From: an uncultured Burkholderiales bacterium
Lineage (GTDB): Bacteria > Pseudomonadota > Gammaproteobacteria > Burkholderiales > Burkholderiaceae_C
Length of the DNA stretch: 59,710 nt
NCBI GenBank assembly: GCA_903831655.1
Contig: CAIKYO010000134.1
Location: 1-59,710, forward strand
Direction: 5' to 3'
The notes under the pieces: model-generated
Database searches by the model: none
Seen by the model: the letters and a program-made list of their open reading frames with translations, nothing else
Told to the model about the DNA's origin: nothing
Program-made: the position numbers and the translations under genes
Shown here: positions 44,901 through 52,672 of the stretch, in pieces
How the letters are laid out: each line of letters begins with the position of its first letter
Position numbering within the stretch: the first letter of the stretch is position 1

Positions 44901-46412
44901 ATGGATTTATTTTCTAACCTGGCGCTTGGATTTGGCGTTGCGGTCACCCCGATTAACTTGGTTTACGCCTTTGTGGGTTGTTTGCTGGGAACCTTGATTG
45001 GCGTGTTGCCTGGTATTGGCCCAGTGGCCACCATTGCGATGCTGTTGCCTGCCACCTATGCTTTGCCACCAGTATCTGCTTTGATCATGTTGGCCGGTAT
45101 CTATTACGGCGCTCAATACGGTGGTTCTACCACTGCGATTTTGGTGAACTTGCCTGGCGAGGCCTCATCGGTGGTGACCACCATTGACGGCTACCAAATG
45201 GCCCGACGTGGCCGTGCAGGTCCTGCGCTTGCTGCCGCTGGTTTGGGATCATTCTTTGCAGGTTGCGTGGGTACATTGGTTTTAGCCGCTTTTGCGCCTC
45301 CTTTGACCGAATTGGCCTTCAAATTTGGTCCTGCTGAATATTTCTCACTCATGATTTTGGGTTTGATTGGTGCTGTGGTGTTGGCCTCTGGTTCTTTGAT
45401 CAAAGCGATTGCCATGATCATCTTGGGTTTGCTCCTGGGCTTGATCGGTACCGACGTGAACTCTGGTGTGGCTCGCTACAGCTTTGATATCCCTGAGCTC
45501 ACAGACGGCGTGGGTTTTGTGGTGATTGCGATGGGTATCTTTGGATACGGCGAGATCATCAGCAACCTCTCTCGTCCTGAGGACGAGCGCGAGGTCTTCA
45601 CTGCAAAGGTCACGGGCCTATTCCCCACCAAAGAAGACTTCAGGAACATGATTCCTGCGGTGTTGCGTGGAACCGCTTTGGGCGCCATCTTGGGTGTGCT
45701 CCCAGGTGGAGGTGCTTTGTTGGCCGCTTTTGCTGCTTACACGGTTGAGAAGAAAACCGCTTTGCGTCCTGGTGAAGTACCTTTTGGTCAAGGTAACATT
45801 CGTGGTGTTGCTGCTCCTGAGTCAGCCAACAACGCGGGTGCTCAAACCTCCTTCATTCCGTTGCTCACCTTGGGTATTCCTCCCAACGCTGTGATGGCTT
45901 TGATGGTGGGTGCGATGACGATCCACAATATTCAGCCTGGCCCTCAAGTGATGACCAGCAATCCTGAGCTCTTTTGGGGTTTGATTGCTTCGATGTGGAT
46001 TGGTAACTTGATGTTGATCATCTTGAATCTGCCCCTCATTGGCATGTGGATCAAGTTGCTGACTGTGCCTTATCGTTTCTTGTTCCCAGCGATTGTGCTC
46101 TTTTGCGCGATTGGTGTGTACTCAACGAACAACAACTCGTTTGATATTTGGAGTGTGGCAGCCTTTGGTTTCATTGGTTACCTCTTCATCAAGATCGGTT
46201 GTGAACCCCAGCCTTTGCTCTTGGGCTTCATCTTAGGACCCATGATGGAGGAGAACCTTCGCCGTGCGTTGCTCCTCTCACGTGGAGACTGGTCGGTGTT
46301 TGTGACTCGTCCCTTGTCTGGAAGCTTGTTGGTCGCTGCCTTGATTTTGCTTGGCATCGTCTTGCTGCCTTCTATTCGCAACAAGCGCGAAGAGGCGTTC
46401 GTCGAAGACTGA
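44901..46412 (+). CDS. tctA: Tripartite tricarboxylate transporter large subunit TctA
   Basis: Large permease of the TTT system, importing carboxylates delivered by a TctC receptor with proton or sodium coupling. The 503-residue protein has about twelve membrane segments and TctA motifs GVLPGIGPVATIAMLLP, GSTTAILVNLPGEASSVVTTIDGYQMARRGRAGPAL and GVLPGGGALLAAFAAYTVEKK, the two GxLPGxG blocks of its internal repeat. It pairs with tctB; the matching receptor may be the Bug protein at 22439 or one elsewhere. Confidence 0.95.
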   Translation: MDLFSNLALGFGVAVTPINLVYAFVGCLLGTLIGVLPGIGPVATIAMLLPATYALPPVSALIMLAGIYYGAQYGGSTTAILVNLPGEASSVVTTIDGYQMARRGRAGPALAAAGLGSFFAGCVGTLVLAAFAPPLTELAFKFGPAEYFSLMILGLIGAVVLASGSLIKAIAMIILGLLLGLIGTDVNSGVARYSFDIPELTDGVGFVVIAMGIFGYGEIISNLSRPEDEREVFTAKVTGLFPTKEDFRNMIPAVLRGTALGAILGVLPGGGALLAAFAAYTVEKKTALRPGEVPFGQGNIRGVAAPESANNAGAQTSFIPLLTLGIPPNAVMALMVGAMTIHNIQPGPQVMTSNPELFWGLIASMWIGNLMLIILNLPLIGMWIKLLTVPYRFLFPAIVLFCAIGVYSTNNNSFDIWSVAAFGFIGYLFIKIGCEPQPLLLGFILGPMMEENLRRALLLSRGDWSVFVTRPLSGSLLVAALILLGIVLLPSIRNKREEAFVED

Positions 46413-46468
46413 TCCTCAGCGCGTTTTGCGGCATGGCACTAAAATCGGTGTCATGCCCAATTTCAAGG

Positions 46469-46503
46469 AACCCACTCCTGCTTGGCATCGAGTGGGTTTT
46501 TTG
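46469..46503 (+). terminator. Terminator between tctA and ggt
   Basis: AACCCACTC (46469-46477) and GAGTGGGTT (46490-46498) form a 9-bp stem with a 12-base loop, followed by a T run. It should end the tctBA transcript. It also lies inside a possible 31-codon leader frame (46453-46548) before ggt. Confidence 0.75.
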
Positions 46504-46555
46504 TCATTGGCGATGAACTTTTTTGTCCCATTTGCGTTTGAAGGTTGATACCCCC

Positions 46556-48181
46556 ATGAAAGAATTTGACTTCACCAACCCCTATGCGAGCACGCGTCTG
46601 CCCGTTTTCGCCAGGAACGTGGTGAGTACCTCCCACCCCTTGGCCGCTCAAGCAGGACTACAAATGCTTTGGCGAGGAGGGTCAGCTGTAGATGCTGCCA
46701 TTGCAGCTGCTGCGGTCATGACCATTGTGGAGCCCGTCAGCAATGGACTTGGCTCTGACGCATTTGCGCTGATTTGGGACGGTAAGGAGTTGCACGGTTT
46801 GAACGCCTCGGGTCGAGCCCCAAGTGCTTGGACTCCCAAGTACTTTCAAGACAAATATGGTTCAAGTGCACAGCACCCCCCAAAGCGCGGAATTGATGCA
46901 GTGACGGTACCTGGAGCGGTTTCGAGCTGGGTGGCCATGCACGAGAAGTTTGGCAAGTTGCCTTTTGAAGACCTCTTGGCGCCTGCCATTGAGATCGCTC
47001 AAAGGGGTTATTTGCTACCCGTGGTCGTGCAACAAAAGTGGGCTGCAGCAACACCCGAGTTGCAAAACAGTCCAGGCTTTGCGCAAAGCTTCTTGCCCTG
47101 GGGCAGGGCTCCAAGGGTGGGTGAATTGTTCCAATTTCCAGGCGCTGCCAAAGGGCTCCAAGCCATTGCCAAAACCAAGGGTCAAGCGTTTTATGGGGGT
47201 GAGATTGCCAAAGCCATTGAGTCATTTGCCAAGGAGCAAGGCGGTGTGCTCACGGCCAAAGACTTTGAAAACTACAAACCCGAGTGGGTCAAACCCATTG
47301 CGCAAGACTACAAGGGTTACACCTTGCATGAGATTCCTCCCAATGGACAGGGCATTGCTGCCTTGATTGCATTGGGTATTTTGAGCCACTTTGATTTGGC
47401 AAGCTTACCCGTTGACAGCGTGGCCTCTCAGCACTTGCAAATCGAGGCGATGAAGCTTGCCTTTGCAGATGTGTATCGCTATGTGTGCGAGCCCCAAAAC
47501 ATGAGGGTGAGCGTTGAGGAGATGCTGGACTCGAATTACTTGAAGACGCGTGCTCAGCTCATCAATCCCCTGCGTGCGCAAGACTTTGGAGCAGGAAACC
47601 CCGTCAAAGGCGGCACCATTTATCTGACCGCTGCTGATGAGTCTGGCATGATGGTGAGCTTTATTCAAAGCAATTACCTTGGATTTGGCTCGGGTGTGGT
47701 TGAGCCTCAGTTTGGCATCAGCCTGCAAAACCGTGGGCATGCATTTGAGTTGAATGAACATGGCGCCAACCCTGACAACATTGTGGCCCCTGGCAAGAGA
47801 CCCTTTCACACCATCATTCCGGCCTTTTTGAGCCAAGATGGACAAGCGGTGATGAGCTTTGGCGTGATGGGTGCAAACATGCAACCCCAAGGCCATTTGC
47901 AAACCTTGGTTCGAATGCTGGACTATGGCCAAAACCCACAGGCCGCATGTGATGCGCCTCGTTGGCGCTACAACCAAGGCTTGGAGATCAATGTGGAGTC
48001 CAACTTCAATGTGCAAACCTTGGCGGCCCTAAAGGCCAAAGGACACCAAGTGGCAGTGATCAACGACAGCTACCAAGATTTTGGTGCGGGGCAGTTTATT
48101 TGGAGAGCGGGAGACCCCAAGGTAGAGGGCTACATAGCGGCGAGTGATGCAAGGCGCGATGGACTTGCAGCTGGTTTTTAA
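46556..48181 (+). CDS. Gamma-glutamyltransferase family protein (YwrD-like)
   Basis: A 541-residue N-terminal-nucleophile hydrolase that transfers or hydrolyses gamma-glutamyl groups. The large-subunit part (1-353) has GLQMLWRGGSAVDAAIAAAAVMTIVEPVSNGLGSDAF and NASGRAP. Autocleavage would occur before Thr354 in VKGGTIYLTAADESG, and the small subunit has SNYLGFGSGVVEPQFGISLQNRG. There is no signal peptide, unlike secreted GGT, so it is likely cytoplasmic as in the YwrD group. A GAAGG site precedes the ATG. An EamA permease follows two bases later. Confidence 0.88.
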   Translation: MKEFDFTNPYASTRLPVFARNVVSTSHPLAAQAGLQMLWRGGSAVDAAIAAAAVMTIVEPVSNGLGSDAFALIWDGKELHGLNASGRAPSAWTPKYFQDKYGSSAQHPPKRGIDAVTVPGAVSSWVAMHEKFGKLPFEDLLAPAIEIAQRGYLLPVVVQQKWAAATPELQNSPGFAQSFLPWGRAPRVGELFQFPGAAKGLQAIAKTKGQAFYGGEIAKAIESFAKEQGGVLTAKDFENYKPEWVKPIAQDYKGYTLHEIPPNGQGIAALIALGILSHFDLASLPVDSVASQHLQIEAMKLAFADVYRYVCEPQNMRVSVEEMLDSNYLKTRAQLINPLRAQDFGAGNPVKGGTIYLTAADESGMMVSFIQSNYLGFGSGVVEPQFGISLQNRGHAFELNEHGANPDNIVAPGKRPFHTIIPAFLSQDGQAVMSFGVMGANMQPQGHLQTLVRMLDYGQNPQAACDAPRWRYNQGLEINVESNFNVQTLAALKAKGHQVAVINDSYQDFGAGQFIWRAGDPKVEGYIAASDARRDGLAAGF

Positions 48182-48183
48182 CG

Positions 48184-49110
48184 ATGGGGTCTGAACCAAC
48201 ACAAAACGTTGAGAAAAAACTGGTTCTAAAGGGTTTGGTCTACGCCGTGCTGGGTGCCATTGGCTTCAGTGGCAAGGCGATTTTGATCAAGCTCTCCTAT
48301 GCCTATGGGGTGGACTCAGCCACCCTCATCATGTACCGAATGCTCTTTGCGTTGCCATTTTTTTTGGTGATGGCGTTGTGGTCATGGAGAAAATCACCCA
48401 AGTCCAGTCAAGCTCTCACCCGTCAAGACCTCATGAAGATCATCTTCATGGGCTTCATCGGATACTACCTCTCTAGCTATTTGGATTTTTTGGGGCTCAA
48501 TTATGTGAGCGCGGGCCTTGAGAGGTTGATTCTGTACTTGAGTCCAAGTTTGGTGTTGCTGCTCAGTTGGTTTGTCTACAAAAGACCTGTGACCAGAGCG
48601 AGGTTTTTTGCACTCGCTTTGAGCTACGCAGGCGTGGTGGTGGTCTTTGCCAAGGAGCTCAGCTTACAAGGACAAAATGTCCTCTTGGGCTCCTTGCTGG
48701 TCTTCATGAGTGCGAGCACCTATGCGGTGTATTTGATGCTTAGCGAGCACATGCTTAAAAAAATATCGTCACTGGGCTTGGTGGGGAGTGCCAGTTTGGT
48801 GGCCTCCTTTTGTTGCATTGCGCAGTTCTTGCTCTTGAGGCCCATGAGTGCAGCCGACGTGCCCTTGGAGGTCATTCATTTGTCCATCATCAATGCGCTC
48901 TTTTGCACAGTGCTTCCTATTTTTATGGTGATGAAAGCCATTGAGTCAATGGGTCCGGCCCTCACCTCTCAAATCGGTATGATTGGCCCCATGTCAACGA
49001 TTTTGATGGGCTATGTGTTCTTGAATGAACCCCTCAATGTGTGGACTGGTCTTGGGACCCTTTTGGTTTTAAGCGGCGTTTTTTGTGTTTCAAAGTTTGG
49101 AGAAAAATAA
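48184..49110 (+). CDS. EamA/DMT family permease
   Basis: A 308-residue ten-helix membrane protein with two EamA repeats (GLVYAVLGAIGFSGKAILIKLSYAYGVDSATLIMYRMLFALPFF, then GSLLVFMSASTYAVYLMLSE). It begins two bases after the gamma-glutamyltransferase stop, and its own stop overlaps the SDR start by one base. The three genes therefore form a tight unit. The substrate could be an amino acid or peptide product, but this is inference from position. Confidence 0.84.
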   Translation: MGSEPTQNVEKKLVLKGLVYAVLGAIGFSGKAILIKLSYAYGVDSATLIMYRMLFALPFFLVMALWSWRKSPKSSQALTRQDLMKIIFMGFIGYYLSSYLDFLGLNYVSAGLERLILYLSPSLVLLLSWFVYKRPVTRARFFALALSYAGVVVVFAKELSLQGQNVLLGSLLVFMSASTYAVYLMLSEHMLKKISSLGLVGSASLVASFCCIAQFLLLRPMSAADVPLEVIHLSIINALFCTVLPIFMVMKAIESMGPALTSQIGMIGPMSTILMGYVFLNEPLNVWTGLGTLLVLSGVFCVSKFGEK

Positions 49111-49910
49111 TGGATTTGGGATTGACTGGAAAATGGGCCTTGGTGTGCGGTGCATCCAAGGGTCTTGGATTTGGGTGCGCACAAGCCTTGGTGCAAGAGG
49201 GCGTGAATGTGGTGATTGTGGCCAGAAACGCAGCACCTTTGAGCGAGGCACAAGCGCATCTCCAAGCCTTGAACCCCAAGGTGCATGTGCTCTCAGTGGC
49301 TGCTGACATCACCACAGAGGCCGGGCGTGCGTTGGCCTTTGCAGCGCCCAGTGGACCAGGGAGCGCTTTTGACATCGTGGTCACCAATGCCGGAGGTCCT
49401 CCTCCAGGAGACTTTAGAAATTGGTCTAGAGAGGACTGGGTGAGCGCAGTGGACGCCAATATGCTCACCCCCATTGAGCTCATCAAAGCCACTGTGGACC
49501 AAATGGCCCAAAGAGGTTTTGGACGGATCGTCAACATCACCTCAAGTGCTGTGAAGGCGCCATTGGATAATTTGGGCCTCTCAAATGGTGCACGAAGTGG
49601 TCTCACGGGTTTTGTGGCCGGTTTGGCAAGAACAGAGAAATTGGCCGGCAAAAACGTCACCATCAACAACTTGTTGCCTGGAGCATTTGACACCGACCGC
49701 ATTCGTCAAACCATGCAAGGTGCGGTGCAAAAGACCGGCAAGACGATGGAGGAGGTGCGTGCATTGCGGATCGCTACCATTCCTGCAGGTCGTTTTGGAA
49801 CGCCTGAGGAGTTTGGTCAAGCCTGTGCTTATCTTTGCAGCCAGCAAGCGAGTTACATCACGGGTCAAAACATCTTGATCGATGGCGGCAGCTACAAGGG
49901 CACGTACTGA
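49110..49910 (+). CDS. Divergent short-chain dehydrogenase lacking YxxxK
   Basis: A 266-residue SDR-fold protein. The N-terminal cofactor motif is CGASKGLGFGCA, and TNAGGPPPG and VNITSSAVK (Ser145/146) are present. The C-terminal GQNILIDGG is typical. Where SDRs have Tyr-x-x-x-Lys, this protein reads SNGAR at 158-162, so both catalytic residues are replaced. The same replacement occurs in a recognised subgroup of ketoacyl-reductase-like SDRs. It may bind NAD(P) without classical catalysis or use other residues. The ATG overlaps the stop of the permease. Confidence 0.85.
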   Translation: MDLGLTGKWALVCGASKGLGFGCAQALVQEGVNVVIVARNAAPLSEAQAHLQALNPKVHVLSVAADITTEAGRALAFAAPSGPGSAFDIVVTNAGGPPPGDFRNWSREDWVSAVDANMLTPIELIKATVDQMAQRGFGRIVNITSSAVKAPLDNLGLSNGARSGLTGFVAGLARTEKLAGKNVTINNLLPGAFDTDRIRQTMQGAVQKTGKTMEEVRALRIATIPAGRFGTPEEFGQACAYLCSQQASYITGQNILIDGGSYKGTY

Positions 49911-49922
49911 GCTACAACCCTT

Positions 49923-50837
49923 TTATGACACTGAGCTGGCTTTGGGTGTGAATCTTTTAGACGAAATCCAAATGCCACTCACAATGAGCAAAAAAGCCAC
50001 CACGTGAAAAGGCTTGGGCGCGTCCCCAAGCGCTAAAGTGGACAAGGTGGCAGCAAAGACGGGGGTCAAGTTGGAGAAAAATCCAGCCACACTGGGGCTG
50101 GTTCGACTGATCCCTAAGCCCCAACAGCGATAGGCAATGAGGGCTGGTCCAATGCTCAGATACAAAAGCGTTGCAGCCAAGGGCCAACCCAACACAATTT
50201 TAGGCTCCTCGAGGGTCCACTCCAGTGCTGTGAAGGTGCCAGACCACATCAGTCCAAACACCATTTGTCCCATGAGCAGCGTGGACCACGAGCGCTCCCG
50301 ATCGGGAGAGGCTGCATCCTTGGACAAGAGCCAACTGTAAAGACCCCAGCAAGCGGTGGCCAATAAAATGTAAGCATCTCCCATGACGAAGTGGACTTGA
50401 TCCAAGAGCTCCACGTTGCCCCTGCAAAGCACCACGATCACTCCGCAAATGGACAGGACGGCCCCAACCACTTGAGCAAGCCGGATCCTTTGGTGAAAAA
50501 AGATCGCACCCAACATCAAGATGAAAACGGGTGAGATGGAGGCCACCAAGGTGGTGTTGATGGGGGTTGATGTTTTAAGGGCCAGGTATTGAAGGCTGTT
50601 GTAGCTGCCCACACCCAAGAAGCCCAAAATCGCATATTTCTTGGCATTTCTGAAAATAGGGCCTCCCAATCCCAGTTGTTGGTAGGTGAGGGGGAGTAAA
50701 AACAAAAAGGCAAACACCCAGCGCAAAAAATTAAGGGTCATGGGTGGACAGATCTCTGTCATCATGCGTCCAACCACTGCGTTTCCCGCCCAAAGCAGGG
50801 GAGCGAGGGTGAGTAAAAAAACATCAAACAACTTCAA
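49923..50837 (-). CDS. EamA/DMT family permease
   Basis: A 304-residue ten-helix DMT-family transporter (LLTLAPLLWAGNAVVGRMMTEICPPMTLNFLRWVFAFLFLLPL at the start, then AYILLATACWGLYSWLL in the second repeat). It starts with TTG, preceded by AAGGA. It is convergent with the SDR gene (12-bp gap) and divergent from the quinone oxidoreductase. It is the third EamA protein in the window; the substrate is unknown. Confidence 0.84.
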   Translation of the reverse strand: MKLFDVFLLTLAPLLWAGNAVVGRMMTEICPPMTLNFLRWVFAFLFLLPLTYQQLGLGGPIFRNAKKYAILGFLGVGSYNSLQYLALKTSTPINTTLVASISPVFILMLGAIFFHQRIRLAQVVGAVLSICGVIVVLCRGNVELLDQVHFVMGDAYILLATACWGLYSWLLSKDAASPDRERSWSTLLMGQMVFGLMWSGTFTALEWTLEEPKIVLGWPLAATLLYLSIGPALIAYRCWGLGISRTSPSVAGFFSNLTPVFAATLSTLALGDAPKPFHVVAFLLIVSGIWISSKRFTPKASSVS

Positions 50838-51062
50838 ATTGAATCCTTGTCTTTAGGGCCGCATCGGCCAGCGCTTACACGATTGAATGCAGCGTTTTGA
50901 TTCTCTTGTGGGTCATTCTAAGAGCTTTGGCTTGGCAAGGCGCGAACTTCAAAAATTCAGCATAATCGGTCATGTTCAGCTCCTGCCCCCCCCCAGGGGC
51001 TCAGGGCAAAGAGTGACACGTTTTCAACTAAAAAAAGATCCATCACAGGAAAGGATTCGATC

Positions 51063-52058
51063 ATGACACAAACCGCAAAAACCATCATCATTGAACAACA
51101 CGGCGGCCCAGAGCAGTTAAAGCTCGTGGACTTGCCCGTGGGTGAGCCTGGTCCTGGGGAGATCCGCATTCGACACAAAGCGGTGGGACTGAACTACATC
51201 GATGTCTACCAACGCATGGGTCTGTACGCCATGCCCATGCCCCTCAAAATGGGCATGGAAGCCTCTGGTGTCGTAGAGGCCGTGGGAGAGGGGGTCACGC
51301 ACTTGAAGGTGGGTGACCGAGCCGCCTACGCCAGCAACCCACCTGGGAGCTACACCGAAGCGCGTGTGATGCCTGCCATGTGTGTGGTCAAGTTGCCCGA
51401 TGGCATTGATTTTGAGACGGGTGCGGCCATGATGCTCAAAGGCATGACGGCACAGTACTTGTTGAACCGCACCCTCCCACAAGGGGGCTTGCATGCGGGG
51501 GACTACATCCTCTTTCATGCGGCTGCTGGGGGTGTGGGTTTGATCGCTTGTCAGTGGGCGAGAGCGCTTGGCTTGAACTTGATTGGCACCGCTGGCTCGG
51601 ATGAAAAATGCAAATTGGCACTTGAACACGGTGCGAGCCACGTCATCAATTACAGCAAAGAGGATTTTGTCGCTCGTGTCAAAGACATCACCCACGGCAA
51701 GGGCGTGAAGGCGGTCTATGACTCTGTGGGCAAAGACACGTGGGACAAGTCCTTGGATTGTCTGGCGCAATTTGGATTGATGGCCAGTTTTGGAAATGCC
51801 TCAGGACCCGTGCCCGCTTTTGCGCCGGGTATTTTGGCGGGCAAGGGCTGTTTGTATGTGACACGTCAAACGCTTTTTGGACACATCACCTCCACAGAGA
51901 ACACGCAGGCCATCTCCAACGATTTGTTTGACAAGGTGCTCAAAGGATTGGTCAAAATCAGAATTGATCAAAAGTACCCCTTGGAGCAAATCGAGCAAGC
52001 ACACCGCGATTTAGAAGCGAGGAAAACAACAGGTTGCACCATCCTCACTTTGGAGTGA
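51063..52058 (+). CDS. qorA: NADPH:quinone oxidoreductase (zeta-crystallin type)
   Basis: A 331-residue zinc-free medium-chain dehydrogenase/reductase. It reduces quinones with NADPH in its E. coli relatives. The GroES-like half has EIRIRHKAVGLNYIDVYQRMGLY and GMEASGVVEAVGEGV. The Rossmann half has LFHAAAGGVGLIACQWARALG with the AxxGxxG cofactor motif. The C terminus (KYPLEQIEQAHRDLEARKTTGCTILTL) is diagnostic of Qor. The AGGAAAGG ribosome binding site is strong. The 225-bp upstream gap holds a run of nine C's at 50986-50994 but no clear promoter. Confidence 0.92.
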   Translation: MTQTAKTIIIEQHGGPEQLKLVDLPVGEPGPGEIRIRHKAVGLNYIDVYQRMGLYAMPMPLKMGMEASGVVEAVGEGVTHLKVGDRAAYASNPPGSYTEARVMPAMCVVKLPDGIDFETGAAMMLKGMTAQYLLNRTLPQGGLHAGDYILFHAAAGGVGLIACQWARALGLNLIGTAGSDEKCKLALEHGASHVINYSKEDFVARVKDITHGKGVKAVYDSVGKDTWDKSLDCLAQFGLMASFGNASGPVPAFAPGILAGKGCLYVTRQTLFGHITSTENTQAISNDLFDKVLKGLVKIRIDQKYPLEQIEQAHRDLEARKTTGCTILTLE

Positions 52059-52165
52059 GATAGAGGCGACTGGTCGTGTCCCGCCTCCTCAAAAAAAACG
52101 CCCGTGCTTGGGGCTCATCGAATGGTGAGTGCCAAGTCGGACGTGGTGTTTGGGTCTTGCTTTGC

Positions 52166-52672
52166 TCAGGAGCTTCTGGGGAGGGGTTTTTTTATGAACT
52201 CTTCAACGATCAACAAGATTGCGCCACCGGTGATGGCGCTGTCGGCTAGATTGAAGGCTGCAAAGTGGGTTTGTGCCCAGTGAAAATCCAAAAAATCGAT
52301 CACATAGCCATAGACCAATCGATCGATCACGTTACCTAGGGCGCCTGCCATGATGAGCGAGAGAGCCAGGCAAAACACCTTCTGTGCTGAGTGAGTTTTG
52401 ATGATCCAAAACAAAATGGCAGCAGCACTGCATCCCAGTACTGAGAAAAACCACCTCTGCCACCCCTCATCCGAGGCCAAGAAGGAGAAGGCCGCGCCGG
52501 TATTGTGTGCACGCACGAAATTCAATGCGTCGAGCACGGGCACGCTTTGACCCAAAACAAAGTTCTCTTTGATCCAATATTTGGAGCATTGATCGAGCAC
52601 CAAAATCACCCCACACAAGATCAACCATGGCCAGTAGGGACTGGGCTTGGAGGCCTCATCATTGGGGTTCAT
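52166..52672 (-). CDS. lspA: Lipoprotein signal peptidase
   Basis: Inner-membrane aspartyl protease that cleaves the signal peptide of prolipoproteins. The 168-residue product has four hydrophobic segments and the catalytic aspartates in GNVIDRL (Asp117) and FNLADS (Asp144), with [14 protein letters not shown] as the third conserved block. The ATG overlaps the ileS stop by four bases, the usual ileS-lspA coupling. Confidence 0.96.
   Translation of the reverse strand: MNPNDEASKPSPYWPWLILCGVILVLDQCSKYWIKENFVLGQSVPVLDALNFVRAHNTGAAFSFLASDEGWQRWFFSVLGCSAAAILFWIIKTHSAQKVFCLALSLIMAGALGNVIDRLVYGYVIDFLDFHWAQTHFAAFNLADSAITGGAILLIVEEFIKKPLPRSS

Noticed and set aside
50986-50994. A run of nine C's upstream of the quinone oxidoreductase as a phase-variable tract.
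   Set aside because: It is 69 bases from the ATG, with no promoter spacing or reading frame that it would switch.
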